DNA of 64,000 nt from Spartobacteria bacterium (GCA_021324395.1 JAJPJG010000028.1:1-64000), one strand, 5' to 3'; counted from the stretch's first letter, positions 24,404-34,278 are shown. The notes: generated by a model not told the origin, from the letters alone. Numbers and translations: made by a program.

Positions 24404-25611
24404 TTCTCCGCGCGCGCATCGTAGTCACGATGGATGGCCCGCCGATCGAAAATGGCGCGGTCGCAATCAACAACGGCGAGATTTACGCAGTCGCCGATTT
24501 CGATCACGTCCAGCGGCTTTACACCGGCCGCATCATCGACCTCGGCGAGCAGGCGCTTTTGCCGGGACTCATCAACGCGCACTGCCATCTCGATTACACG
24601 ATGATGCGCAATGCGATTTGCCCGCAGCAGAGCTTCACGCAATGGATCGCACGCATCAACGCACTCAAGCGCAGCCTTGATGAAGACGATTATTTACGCG
24701 CAATCGCACTCGGTTTTGACGAGTTGAAAAAATGGGGCACGACGACCGTGCTGAATATCGAGGCCTTTCCCGAGTTGATGGTGCGCATGCCGGCGCCGCC
24801 GATTCGCACGTGGTGGTTTTACGAGATGATCGACGTGCGGCAACGGATCGCAACCGAGGAATTCGTCGCGGGCGCATTCGTTTTTTTTAAAGAGCGACCC
24901 GACTGGCGCGGCGGCTTCGGGCTCAATCCGCACGCGCCTTACACCGCTTCAGATGAGCTTTACAGGTTGGTTAACGAGTGCGCACGGATTACGGGAATGC
25001 CACTGACGACTCACATCGCGGAATCAGTCGAGGAAGATGCGATGTTCCGGCACGGACGCGGCGAGCTTTACGAGTTTATGCGCGGTCTTGGACGAAAGAT
25101 GGACGATTGCGGCAAACGCCCATCGCTTGCGCGTTTGATCGAGAACGGGCTCGTGCATGAAGACTGGATCGTAGCCCACGTGAACGAGCTCGACGAACAT
25201 GAGTTCGCACTGCTGAAAAACAACTCGTTGCACATCGTTCACTGCCCGCGCAGCCATCGTTATTTTTCGCATCGACCGTTTCAATTTCAGCGCCTGCACG
25301 AAGCCGGCATCAATATTTCGCTCGGCACCGACAGCCTCGCGAGCAATGACTCGCTAAATCTTTTCGCCGAGATGCAGATGCTGCAAACACGCGAACCGTG
25401 GCTGCGGCCCGAGCAGATTTTACGGACGGTGACGACGAATCCCGCGCGTGCTTTGCGCAGGAGTAACGAGTTGGGAAAAATCGCGCCGGGTGCGCGCGCC
25501 GATTTGATCTGCGTGCCGTTCGCCGGCGATGTCGTGAACGTGCTGGACGCCGTCGTCAATCACGAGGAGCCGATCCGCTGGATGATGGTCGATGGCGAAC
25601 GCGCCGCGTAG
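24400..25611 (+). CDS. amidohydrolase, adenosine-derivative deaminase type (MqnX/SAH/MTA deaminase-like)
   Basis: 403 residues of the metal-dependent ATZ/TRZ amidohydrolase family. Metal and catalytic residues are in place: H61 and H63 (HCHLD), H205 and E208 (THIAESVEE), H260, H281 and D311 (LGTDSLASND). These marks fit deaminases acting on S-adenosylhomocysteine, methylthioadenosine or 6-amino-6-deoxyfutalosine. Menaquinone synthesis by the futalosine route (MqnX) is one candidate, given the quinone-using complex I downstream, but no other mqn gene is here. It overlaps the Fe-S gene by 4 bp. Confidence 0.78.
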   Translation: MILRARIVVTMDGPPIENGAVAINNGEIYAVADFDHVQRLYTGRIIDLGEQALLPGLINAHCHLDYTMMRNAICPQQSFTQWIARINALKRSLDEDDYLRAIALGFDELKKWGTTTVLNIEAFPELMVRMPAPPIRTWWFYEMIDVRQRIATEEFVAGAFVFFKERPDWRGGFGLNPHAPYTASDELYRLVNECARITGMPLTTHIAESVEEDAMFRHGRGELYEFMRGLGRKMDDCGKRPSLARLIENGLVHEDWIVAHVNELDEHEFALLKNNSLHIVHCPRSHRYFSHRPFQFQRLHEAGINISLGTDSLASNDSLNLFAEMQMLQTREPWLRPEQILRTVTTNPARALRRSNELGKIAPGARADLICVPFAGDVVNVLDAVVNHEEPIRWMMVDGERAA

Positions 25612-27759
25612 TCACAGTGAAAGAAATTCAACGCTCGGCTCATTATTTTCCAGCGCGTTGCGAATCGCGCTGGTGAGCATCGCCGACGTGTATGGCTTCG
25701 GCAGATAATTGAAACCCTCGCGCAGGTGAAGGTCTCCGGCGAAGAGTTCCGGGCTGTAACCACTAGTGTAAATAACTTTTAACTCCGGCCTTTCCGCGAG
25801 CAAACGCTCGGCGAGTTCGCGTCCGGAGATGCCGCCGGGCATGATCATATCGGTAAGCAGCAGAACGATTTCATTGCCGTATTCACGCGCAAGATCGAGC
25901 GCTTCGTGCGCGTCCGATGCTTCGAGCACGCGATACCGGTAGTGCAACAGGATTTCCTTCACCAATCCGCGCACAGACGGATCGTCCTCGACCACGAGCA
26001 CCGTGCGATTGCGGCCGAATGGATTGGAAAAATGTTCGACGCGCTCGTTAGCCATTTCCACCCCTTCCTGGCACACCGGCAGGAAAACTTTGAACGTGGA
26101 GCCGGAACCCGGTTCGCTTTCCACCTCGAGCCAGCCGTTGTGCTGCTTGACGATGCCGTAAACCGTTGCAAGGCCCATGCCGGTGCCTTTGCCGACTTCT
26201 TTCGTCGTGAAAAACGGCTCGAAAATGCGCCGGCGCGTGTGCGCATCCATGCCGCACCCGGTATCGCTAACAGCTAAACAAATGTGGCGACCGATCGCGG
26301 CATCCGGAACGCGCAAGAGATGATCCGCGCCGACATTCACCTCGCCCGTGCGGATCGTCAGCAATCCGCCGTTCGGCATCGCGTCGCGCGCATTCGCCGC
26401 GAGGTTGATGACGATTTGCTCCATGTTTGTGGCATCCGCAAAAATGCACGGGAGATTTTGCCCGGGCTCGGCGTGAATTTCGATGTGTTCGCCGATCAAT
26501 CGTGGCAACACGGCGGTCAATTCGCCAACCAGCGTGTTAAGATCGAGCCGCTTCGGCTGCATGACGGTTTTGCGGCTGAACGCGAGAAGCTGCCGGGTGA
26601 GATTCGCTGCGCGCTCCGCGGCAGCGGAGACTTGCTTGAGCGACTCGGCAACGTCGCGATCGAGATCGTTCGTCGCGAGTTGCAGGCTCGCGTGCCCTTG
26701 GATAATCGTTAGCACGTTGTTAAAATCATGCGCAACGCCCGCGGCGAGCCGTCCGACCGCTTCCATCTTCTGCGCCTGCCGCAATTCCTGCTCCAGCTTG
26801 AGTCGCTCGGTGATGTCTTCGGCGAGCATCAGCACGTGCGGTTCTCCATTCAGCGTGAAAAGTTCCATCGATAGCAGTGTGCGGCGAAGCTCGCCGGTTT
26901 TCGTGCTGATCCGGCACTCGATATTGCGCATCGCTTTTTCCCTGCGAAGTCGCGTCCAGATTTGCTCATTGAGATCGACGCAGAGTTTTAGCTCTGCCGC
27001 CGTGCTTCCGATCAGAACCTCGCGCGCGTGCCCGGTCATGTTTACAAACGCTAGATTTACGTCCACAAAGCGCTGTTCACCCAAAGTCTGAATCGCCAAC
27101 GAAACCGGACTAGCCTGAAACGCTTTCGAGAAACGCTCTTCCGAAAGCCGCAGCGCTTCCTGCGCTTGAGTGCGTTCGCCGATCTCGCACATCAGCCGGT
27201 CATTTGTGCTTTGCAGCGCAAGCGTGCGCTGACGCACGAGCACGTCGAGTTCCTCGACGCGCATGCTTGCCTGCTTCGTCACGAGCCATTTTTTTGTGAG
27301 TGCGTGCGCGAATTGCAGCACTTCGATGTTGTCGAACGGTTTTTTTAAAATCAGTAAACTATCCGACTTCCCGAGCTTCGCGATCATGTCGTCCCACGAA
27401 TAATCCGAATACGCCGTGCAGATGACCACTTGCAGATCCGGCTGCACTTCCCAGATGCGCGCGATCGTCTCAATGCCATCCCATCCCGGTGGCATACGCA
27501 CATCGACGAACGCAACGGAAAACGGCTCGCCATTTGCAAGCGCCTGCTCCACCAGCGAGAGCGCCTCCTTGCCCTGATACGCCGACGTAATCTGAAATTC
27601 GGTTTGCTGGATGAGCGATGCGCTTTCGCCGAACAAAATCGACTCGGCGTTTTCCAGCTGCGGATTACCCGCGCTGTTGTTGAGAATTTTTCGGAAGTCG
27701 TCGTGTATCGCCGGATTGTCATCGACGATAAGAAGTCGGTTGTTTATCGATATGTTCAT
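25612..27759 (-). CDS. hybrid sensor histidine kinase (REC-PAS-HK-REC)
   Basis: 715 residues, no membrane segment. Order: receiver (about 8-140, LLIVDDNPAIHDDF and FVDVRMPPGWDG), coiled coil, PAS domain (about 205-320), HisKA with AGVAHDFNNVLTIIQGHASL, ATPase domain with NLAANARDAMPNGG and DTGCGMD, and a C-terminal receiver with TVLVVEDDP and LLTDMIMPGG. It is the last gene of the yfiR-kinase-kinase operon, overlapping the previous gene by 4 bp. The two receivers suggest a phosphorelay within the operon. Confidence 0.93.
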   Translation of the reverse strand: MNISINNRLLIVDDNPAIHDDFRKILNNSAGNPQLENAESILFGESASLIQQTEFQITSAYQGKEALSLVEQALANGEPFSVAFVDVRMPPGWDGIETIARIWEVQPDLQVVICTAYSDYSWDDMIAKLGKSDSLLILKKPFDNIEVLQFAHALTKKWLVTKQASMRVEELDVLVRQRTLALQSTNDRLMCEIGERTQAQEALRLSEERFSKAFQASPVSLAIQTLGEQRFVDVNLAFVNMTGHAREVLIGSTAAELKLCVDLNEQIWTRLRREKAMRNIECRISTKTGELRRTLLSMELFTLNGEPHVLMLAEDITERLKLEQELRQAQKMEAVGRLAAGVAHDFNNVLTIIQGHASLQLATNDLDRDVAESLKQVSAAAERAANLTRQLLAFSRKTVMQPKRLDLNTLVGELTAVLPRLIGEHIEIHAEPGQNLPCIFADATNMEQIVINLAANARDAMPNGGLLTIRTGEVNVGADHLLRVPDAAIGRHICLAVSDTGCGMDAHTRRRIFEPFFTTKEVGKGTGMGLATVYGIVKQHNGWLEVESEPGSGSTFKVFLPVCQEGVEMANERVEHFSNPFGRNRTVLVVEDDPSVRGLVKEILLHYRYRVLEASDAHEALDLAREYGNEIVLLLTDMIMPGGISGRELAERLLAERPELKVIYTSGYSPELFAGDLHLREGFNYLPKPYTSAMLTSAIRNALENNEPSVEFLSL

Positions 27760-29405
27760 GCGTTGGAATTCTTCGCAATCGGCAGTTCAAGGGTGAAAGT
27801 CGCGCCGCGGCCTGGCCCGTCGCTATGCGCTTTTAAAATGCCGCCCATTTCTTTGGCGGCGATCGCTCCGCTGTGTAGACCGAAGCCGTGGCCCTCTTTC
27901 TTGGTGGTAAAACCATGAGAAAAAATGCGCGTGAGATTTTCCGGCGAAATCCCGATGCCGGTATCCGCGACCGTGATTTTCACGCAATTCGCGCCGTTCA
28001 ATCCGATGCCGACAGTGAGCACGCGGCTTGCGCAATCATCCATGGCATATTTCGCGTTCCTGATAAGATTGATCAAAATTTGCAAAACTTTGTGTTTATC
28101 CATCGCGACGAGCGGCACCGGCTCAAAATCACGCACGAGCTTGATGTGATGACGAGCAAACGCAGCGGCATTCATCTGCAGCGCGTCCTCGACCAGTTCG
28201 TCGATCGGCAGCGACTCGATCAGGCCGGAAACCCGGGCGTAGTTTTGCTGCATGGCGACGATCTCTTTGATGTGCTCGATATTTTTCGCAAGGAGCTCAA
28301 TCTCGGCAACAATGTGCGTCTGCTCGCGGTTCAAGTGTTCGCCAAGCTCCGCGAGATACGATGGCAGCAGTTTTCCTTTTTCATCGTTGGTCAGCCAATC
28401 CGCGAGATCGCCATTGCGCTCGCGCAAAAGCTGTGCGGCGCGCGCGACGTTTTGGGCTTTCGATTTCCGCAGCTGATCGGCGATAAGCGTGGTCGAGACG
28501 TTGACGCTATTTAACACGTTACCTACGTTGTGCAGCACGCCGGTGGCGACCTCCGCCATGCCGGCCTGTCGCGAACTTTCGAGCAACTGCCGGTTCAGCG
28601 TCGCGACTTCCTGCTCGGCGCGTTCGCGCTCGGTAATCTCGCGCTGAAGCTCCTGCACCTGCTGCTCGAGCGTGATCTGCACGGCTTGCAGCGCAGCGTC
28701 CTGTCCCTGAATTTCTTCGAGCATGCGATTGAATGCATCGGTAAACGAGCCGATTTCATCCTGCCCGAGTTTTTCGGCGCGGACGGTGTAGTCATTTTTC
28801 TCGGCGATCAGTTTTGCGCTTTCCGCGAGCTTTTGGATCGGCTCGGAAATCATGAGTTTCAGCCGCGACGAAATGGCGAATGCGATCAAAAAAGAAATCG
28901 CAAGCACGGCGGCGAGAATGCCGGCGTCGAGCTTGAGCAACTCGGCGAAAACCGTGCCGCAGTCGGATCGCAGATACAGCCATCCGATTTTTTTGCCGTT
29001 GAGCATGATTGCCTGTGTTTGCAGAAGCTCGCCGCGTGCAAAAAGGAAACCGTTCGCCGCCGGAAATTGCGCGAGATCCTCGGTTTTTGTCGGTGTGCCG
29101 AATTGCGCGAGCGCCTTTCCATTCGGTCGCACAATCGTAGCAGAAACGATGTGCTTTTTCGCATGCAACGCGGCGAGGATTTCCTGCGCGGCGTCCTCGT
29201 CGTCAAACGTGACCGCGGCGGTGCTGTTCGCGGCGACGATCTCCGCAAGAGCCGAGAGGTCGCGCGTGAAGCCCTGCCAGAACGTGTAAACCTGCAGCGC
29301 AAACAAAATCACACACGCGACGAGCAACGCCGCTGTGCACGTTCCGAGGATGATGAACGTCAGCTTGCGACGAATCGGCAGGTTGCGAGTGGAGAAGATT
29401 TTCAT
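27756..29405 (-). CDS. CHASE8-HAMP sensor histidine kinase
   Basis: 549 residues: membrane helix (about 15-37), periplasmic CHASE8-like domain (LAEIVAANSTAAVTFDDEDAAQEIL region), second helix (about 160-180), HAMP (about 185-240), coiled coil, atypical H-box (GVLHNVGNVLNSVNV) and an ATPase domain (NLIRNAKYAMDD, DTGIGISPENLTRIF, GHGFGLH). In Pseudomonas, CHASE8-HAMP belongs to the cyclase YfiN controlled by YfiR; here the same input side is joined to a kinase and follows a yfiR-like gene by a 4-bp overlap. YfiR therefore probably regulates this kinase. Confidence 0.9.
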   Translation of the reverse strand: MKIFSTRNLPIRRKLTFIILGTCTAALLVACVILFALQVYTFWQGFTRDLSALAEIVAANSTAAVTFDDEDAAQEILAALHAKKHIVSATIVRPNGKALAQFGTPTKTEDLAQFPAANGFLFARGELLQTQAIMLNGKKIGWLYLRSDCGTVFAELLKLDAGILAAVLAISFLIAFAISSRLKLMISEPIQKLAESAKLIAEKNDYTVRAEKLGQDEIGSFTDAFNRMLEEIQGQDAALQAVQITLEQQVQELQREITERERAEQEVATLNRQLLESSRQAGMAEVATGVLHNVGNVLNSVNVSTTLIADQLRKSKAQNVARAAQLLRERNGDLADWLTNDEKGKLLPSYLAELGEHLNREQTHIVAEIELLAKNIEHIKEIVAMQQNYARVSGLIESLPIDELVEDALQMNAAAFARHHIKLVRDFEPVPLVAMDKHKVLQILINLIRNAKYAMDDCASRVLTVGIGLNGANCVKITVADTGIGISPENLTRIFSHGFTTKKEGHGFGLHSGAIAAKEMGGILKAHSDGPGRGATFTLELPIAKNSNA

Positions 29406-29953
29406 CGCGATGCAATGCCGAGCATCATCAAGCGCGAGCTGATCTTCAGCCCGGCATGATGCGCGGCGGATTCACTGATTTCAAAACGGACGGCGTTGTC
29501 GATGCTCACAAAATTAATGATGCCGCCGCGGGAGAGGAACTTGTCGGTCTCGCCGACGGTCAGCACATTTTCGCCGCGAACCTGAGCTAAAATCGGGCCG
29601 AGGCGCGCGCTTTCCGAACGGCTGACAAAAATGAGGTGGCACTTGCGCATTTCCTCCATGCTGGTGATGTGTTTAACAACCACAACATGATCATTGATGC
29701 GCTGATCCTGCACGGCTTCCTCGAGCAATCCTCTAAATGGATCGGTGCCGATGACACCAAGGATAAATGGCGCGTCCGGTTGCGAGAATTTATGCGCCGG
29801 CCACTGGACGAATTTCGCGAAGTTAAAGAGGCACTCCGCCTTTTTCTGGTATTCGTCCGTCGTTTCCGCGGCGAAGCAACCGCGCGATGCGATGAACGCG
29901 ATGAAGAAAAATGCCGCCAAAATCCATGGTCGCGTTGGTCGGACAATCGTCAT
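29402..29953 (-). CDS. YfiR-family (DUF4154) periplasmic regulator
   Basis: 183 residues with a signal peptide (about 1-28) and the YfiR/DUF4154 core: YQKKAECLFNFAKFVQWPA, FILGVIGTDPF, CHLIFVSRS, VLTVGETDKFLSRGGIINFV and a C-terminal GLKISSRLMMLG. YfiR binds and represses membrane sensors from the periplasm in redox-dependent fashion. It is first in a three-gene leftward operon with the CHASE8 kinase and hybrid kinase, all joined by 4-bp overlaps. Confidence 0.88.
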   Translation of the reverse strand: MTIVRPTRPWILAAFFFIAFIASRGCFAAETTDEYQKKAECLFNFAKFVQWPAHKFSQPDAPFILGVIGTDPFRGLLEEAVQDQRINDHVVVVKHITSMEEMRKCHLIFVSRSESARLGPILAQVRGENVLTVGETDKFLSRGGIINFVSIDNAVRFEISESAAHHAGLKISSRLMMLGIASR

Positions 29954-30214
29954 CGCGGCAAAAGAAAATCATCCGTTCACTGCGCATGCGAGGAATCGCG
30001 GGCGCAGAACGGCATTAGGCGATAAAGTGGCGAATTCGCGTTTCAACGGGGATAAAATCCGGCGGAGATGAGCCGGACACCCGCGTATCTCCTTCAGAAA
30101 TCGCAAAATTTCCAATAAAATCGTCCGCTTTCGGCGGAGGGAATCGGGCGTAATGATTCGGCGCATGCAGTCAAAAATGAAATGAGACTGCTAGAGCAAA
30201 TTTTACGCCGATGA
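29954..30214. other. intergenic region between yfiR-like and smc genes
   Basis: About 260 bp with no supportable gene. It must hold the promoter of the leftward yfiR operon; I see no convincing operator. The following hairpin is listed separately. Confidence 0.5.
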
Positions 30215-30260
30215 GGCGCGATTTTCAGATTTGCGAATCGCTTTTAGCGACAATCGCGCC
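30215..30260 (-). terminator. candidate terminator hairpin after smc
   Basis: GGCGCGATT (30215-30223) pairs with AATCGCGCC (30252-30260), around an inner AATCGCTTTTAGCGA hairpin, directly beside the smc stop codon. No strong T-run follows. Confidence 0.4.
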
Positions 30261-33200
30261 TAGCCGACGGCGCGCTCGCTGTGCAGGTCGCCCGATTTGC
30301 CGAAGCTCTCGGCGACGCTAGGCACCGGTGTGAGGTTCGTCGTGCCGATGATGTCGGCTTTGTCGTGCGATTCTTCGCGTTTCGCAAAACGGACGCCGAC
30401 GAGCTTCGAGACGCCGTGCTCTTCCATCGTCACTCCGTAAAGGGCGTCGGCTTTTGCGATGGTGCGCTTGTTGTGCGAGATGACGACGAACTGGCTCTGC
30501 GAGACGAAGCGATCGAGGATCTTGATGAAGCGATTGATGTTCGATTCGTCCAGCGGCGCGTCCATTTCATCGAGCACACAAAACGGCGACGGCTTCACCA
30601 TGTAGATCGAGAACAGCAGCGCGACGGCGGTCATTGTTTTCTCGCCGCCGGATAGCAGCGAGATCGACTGCAATTGCTTGCCCGGCGGCTTCGCGATGAT
30701 GTCGATGCCGCTTTCGAGCGGATCGCTTTCATCGAGCAGCAGCAGGTTCGCCTGACCGCCGCCGAAAAGCTCGGTGAACATTTCTTTAAAATTCACGCGC
30801 ACCTGCTCAAAGGTTTCCGCGAACATTTTCTTTGTCGTCGAGTTGATCTTTGCAATCACGTCGAGCAGTTCGGCTTTCGAGTTCGTCAGGTCGGTGAATT
30901 GCTGCTCGAGAAAACCGTGGCGCTGCTCGAGTTCGTCATATTCCTGGATCGCGTCGATGTTGATCGGACCCATCGAATCGATGCGCTGATTCAGCTCGGC
31001 GACAAGCTGCTCGATGTGATCCCAGTCAATGCGCTGTTCGCTCTCGACCGGCTCTGCTGCTTGTTCCGCGGGCGATTCGGCCGGCTGTTCGGTCATCTCG
31101 CCCTCGGCATTTGCCTCGAGTTTTTTCGCCTTTTTCCCCTGCTCGCGCAGCGTGCAAACCAGCGCGTAGCTGTCGGATTTAAATTCGCGGATGTCGATCT
31201 GGTAACGCCGCTGGATGTGCTCCGCGATGTTCTCGATGCGAAGCTGAAGCTGCGTCTGTTTCACCTCGTGCTGGCTGCGCTGGTCGTGGCATTCGCTCAA
31301 TTGCCGGCGCATGATTCGCAACGTCGATTCGAGCGATTCGATCGCATTCGCAAACGCGCCGCGCTGCTCGACCAGTTCCGAAACGCGCTGCTCCGCTTCA
31401 CTTACTTTCTCACGCGTTGTTGCGATCTCGCCTTGGATGCGCGTCGATTCCTCCGCGAGATTTTCCGATTTCAAACGATAGCCTTCGATGTCGCGGTGGC
31501 GCTGCTCGATCAGGTCGCGCAGCTCGTGCAGACGCGCGTCCATCGGCTGACGCTGATTGTTCAAGCTCGCGTGACGCTGCTTCTCCGTCGCGACTTTGAT
31601 GCGCAATTCATTCAGCTCGCCGCTCAACTCCGACTCGCTCGCGCGCAGCGAATCGAGCTCCGCCTGCAGCGTGCCTTGTTGCGCCTGCAATTCACCAAGC
31701 TTCGTCGTCGCCTCGTTCTGCTCGTCCTCGCGCGCGGAAAGTTTCTCGACCGCCTCGCGATGGCGCGTCTCGATATTGCCGCGCTCCCACTGCAGGTTCT
31801 CCGATTTCTTCGTCGTCTCGCGCACTTCGCGTTCGAGCGATTGCAACTGCCCGCGCAGCGTCGACACCGCGAGCGTCGTCTTCTGCGCTTCCTCGCGCGC
31901 CTCGGTCAGACGGGCTTTTGCGGCTTCGAGTTCTTCAAAAGTGTTCGCGCGTTTCGCAGTCACATCGGCAATCGCGGCGCGCGCGGCTTCCGCTTCGGCT
32001 TCGAGTTGCGCGATTTGATTTTTGCGCTGCAACATCGAGTTCGTCGCTTCGCCCGTTGCGCCGCCGGTGAGAATCCCGTCGGCGAGGACTTCGCCCGCGA
32101 GCGTTACCAAAATAGGAAGCCTGGAGTCGGAGCCTTGTGCGATGCGGAGCGCAGTTTCGACATCATTCACGAGCGCGACGTTTTCGAGCAATGCACTAAC
32201 AAACGGCGCGGCATCGTCGTCCATTTTCACTTTCTCGATCGCCCACGCGATTGCGCCTTCGGGCAAATTCTTTCCAGTTTCCGGCATCCGGTTTCGGGTT
32301 TCGCGCAGCGCCAGCGAAGCACGCCCGAGCTTTTTCGCAGCCAGCGTCCTGATCACCGATTCTGCAACCATCGTGTCTTTCATCACGATCGCCTGCAAAT
32401 TTTGACCCAGCGCCGCTTCGATCGCCGGGATGAATTGCGGCTCGACCTCGATGTGCGCGGCGAGCGCGCCGAGCACGGTCGGCTTGAAAAACTCCGGGTT
32501 GTCGAGTCCGCGCAGCACAGCCTGTGTTCCCTCGGCGAAACCTTCGCCCGATTCGTTCAATTGCCGCAGCACTTCGAGCTTCGATTCTCTCTCCGCCAGC
32601 ACGCGATTTTCGGCAGCGAGCTGCTTGTCGATTTCAGCGAGCTCGTTGGAAATGGCGCGCGTTTGCGCCTCGGTTTCGCGCGCCTGCTCCTGTTGCGCTT
32701 CGAGAGCGCCGGTCTGCTGCTGCACCTGCGCGGAAATCTCGGTGTGCTGCTGCGCGAGGCGTTCGTTCGTGCCGGCGAGCTGCTCGATTTCGCCCTGCAA
32801 AATTCCCATCCGCGTCTCGCTGCCATCGCGCTGGTTTACCAGATTCGACAGCTCGCCGCGCAAGCTGCTGAGCCGGTTTTCGATCTTTGCGATCGCGCTG
32901 AAAAGCTGCTGCACCGCGTTCTCGCGCTCGACCCGCTGCGCGCTGAGCGCATTGACCTCGTGCATTTTTTCATCGAGCCGCTGCTGCTCAAATTCCAGCG
33001 TGCTGCTGATCTGCTCCAGCTCCATGTCCGTGTTTTCGATCTGCGTCTGCTGCACCTGCAGCTTTTCCTCCGCGGCGGCGATGTCGCGCTGGTAACGCTC
33101 CATCAGCGACGCAAATTCCGTCACGCGCTCGCGATTGAAACCGATCCGGTTTTCCGCGTTCGCGATGTGGTTTTTCAAATCCTGCACCACCTGCCGCGCG

Positions 33201-34054
33201 CCATTGAGCGTTTCCTCGAGCTCTTCGAGTTGACGGCGCTGCGCCGCCATGTCGGCTTCCTGCAATTCGATCTCCGCCTCGTGTGTCGTCTGCAATTCGC
33301 GCAGGCGCTCGATCTCCCCGGCGGATTTTTGCAACGCCGCGTCGAGCGAGTCGAACTGCTGGCGCGCATGATGCGTCTCCAGCGTCTTCAAATCCGCGAT
33401 GAGCGCCTGGTAGCGCCGCGCCTTGCCGGCCTGGCGTTGCAGCGAGCCGATCTGGCGTTTCACTTCCTTGATCACATCGGTCACGCGCAGCAAATTCGCC
33501 TCCGTCGCGTCGAGCTTGCGCAGCGCTTCCTTCCGCTGCGATTTGAATTTCGTGATGCCGGCTGCTTCCTCGAAAATCGCGCGCCGGTCCTCGGGTTTGG
33601 ACGACAAAATCAGGTCGATTTTCCCCTGCTCCATGATCGAGTAAGCGCTCCGGCCGATGCCGGTATCCATGAAAAGATTGTGAATGTCGCGCAGCCGGCA
33701 GGGCGTTTTGTTCAGCAAATACTCGCTGTTGCCGTCGCGATAAACGCGGCGCGTGATGCGCACTTCGTTATACTCCACGCCGAGCTCTTTTTCACACTCG
33801 GCGAACGTCAGCGACACCTCCGCCATGCCGAGCCCCTGCCGCGAGTCGGTGCCCGAGAAAATCACGTCCGCCATTTCGCCCCCGCGCAGGGCCTTGGCCG
33901 ACTGCTCGCCGAGCACCCAGCGCATCGCGTCGAGCACGTTCGACTTGCCACAGCCATTCGGCCCGACAATGGCGGTGACGCCCTGATGGAAGTTGAGGAT
34001 GGTTTTCGTGGCAAAGGACTTGAAGCCGATCAGCTCTAGGGATTGGAGATACAT
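30260..34054 (-). CDS. smc: chromosome segregation ATPase SMC
   Basis: 1264 residues, normal for SMC. N-terminal ATPase half with Walker A (GPNGCGKSN, about 32-40) and the KALRGG region; long coiled coils; a hinge near 520-680 (GFAEGTQAVLRGLD, VLGALAAHIEVEP); a C-terminal half with the signature LLSGGEKTMTAVALLF and Walker B CVLDEMDAPLDE. Near residue 1010 a Glu/Ala/Pro-rich insert (EGEMTEQPAESPAEQAAEP) interrupts the second coil. It acts with ScpA/ScpB, whose genes are not here. Very long open frames on the opposite strand are shadows of this high-GC gene. Confidence 0.97.
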   Translation of the reverse strand: MYLQSLELIGFKSFATKTILNFHQGVTAIVGPNGCGKSNVLDAMRWVLGEQSAKALRGGEMADVIFSGTDSRQGLGMAEVSLTFAECEKELGVEYNEVRITRRVYRDGNSEYLLNKTPCRLRDIHNLFMDTGIGRSAYSIMEQGKIDLILSSKPEDRRAIFEEAAGITKFKSQRKEALRKLDATEANLLRVTDVIKEVKRQIGSLQRQAGKARRYQALIADLKTLETHHARQQFDSLDAALQKSAGEIERLRELQTTHEAEIELQEADMAAQRRQLEELEETLNGARQVVQDLKNHIANAENRIGFNRERVTEFASLMERYQRDIAAAEEKLQVQQTQIENTDMELEQISSTLEFEQQRLDEKMHEVNALSAQRVERENAVQQLFSAIAKIENRLSSLRGELSNLVNQRDGSETRMGILQGEIEQLAGTNERLAQQHTEISAQVQQQTGALEAQQEQARETEAQTRAISNELAEIDKQLAAENRVLAERESKLEVLRQLNESGEGFAEGTQAVLRGLDNPEFFKPTVLGALAAHIEVEPQFIPAIEAALGQNLQAIVMKDTMVAESVIRTLAAKKLGRASLALRETRNRMPETGKNLPEGAIAWAIEKVKMDDDAAPFVSALLENVALVNDVETALRIAQGSDSRLPILVTLAGEVLADGILTGGATGEATNSMLQRKNQIAQLEAEAEAARAAIADVTAKRANTFEELEAAKARLTEAREEAQKTTLAVSTLRGQLQSLEREVRETTKKSENLQWERGNIETRHREAVEKLSAREDEQNEATTKLGELQAQQGTLQAELDSLRASESELSGELNELRIKVATEKQRHASLNNQRQPMDARLHELRDLIEQRHRDIEGYRLKSENLAEESTRIQGEIATTREKVSEAEQRVSELVEQRGAFANAIESLESTLRIMRRQLSECHDQRSQHEVKQTQLQLRIENIAEHIQRRYQIDIREFKSDSYALVCTLREQGKKAKKLEANAEGEMTEQPAESPAEQAAEPVESEQRIDWDHIEQLVAELNQRIDSMGPINIDAIQEYDELEQRHGFLEQQFTDLTNSKAELLDVIAKINSTTKKMFAETFEQVRVNFKEMFTELFGGGQANLLLLDESDPLESGIDIIAKPPGKQLQSISLLSGGEKTMTAVALLFSIYMVKPSPFCVLDEMDAPLDESNINRFIKILDRFVSQSQFVVISHNKRTIAKADALYGVTMEEHGVSKLVGVRFAKREESHDKADIIGTTNLTPVPSVAESFGKSGDLHSERAVG

Positions 34055-34140
34055 GGCAAAAGTGAGGTGGAACTGCGAAGCAGCTTAGACCGCTGAAATA
34101 AGCTGGCAAGCACAATTTGCAGGTCGTTTGAAAAAGCTAA

Positions 34141-34156
34141 CCACAATATATAGTGG
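34141..34156. promoter_or_regulatory. CCAC-AT-rich-GTGG near-palindrome upstream of smc
   Basis: CCACAATATATAGTGG is an imperfect 16-bp palindrome in the divergent region between smc (minus, start 34054) and the M20 peptidase (plus, start 34279). It could be an operator or the AT-rich part of a promoter. Confidence 0.3.
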
Positions 34157-34196
34157 TTACGCGACGTTCCCGAATGTTTGCACGGCGTTCCGCAAT

Positions 34197-34208
34197 CGTT
34201 CCGGAACG
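34197..34208. promoter_or_regulatory. CGTTCCGGAACG palindrome in the smc/M20 divergent region
   Basis: Perfect 12-bp palindrome, with further CGTTCC copies at about 34165-34190 nearby. A regulator site is possible; no known consensus recognised. Confidence 0.3.
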
Positions 34209-34278
34209 CGCCGGATCGCCGAACGCGCATTCACAGAAAACCCTCGTCTTGCACCACGGCGCACGTAATTACTTCTGT

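Noticed and set aside
30674-34039. 1121-codon open frame on the plus strand
   Set aside because: It is exactly antisense to smc, Arg/Leu/Phe-rich and without domains; it is a high-GC codon-bias shadow.
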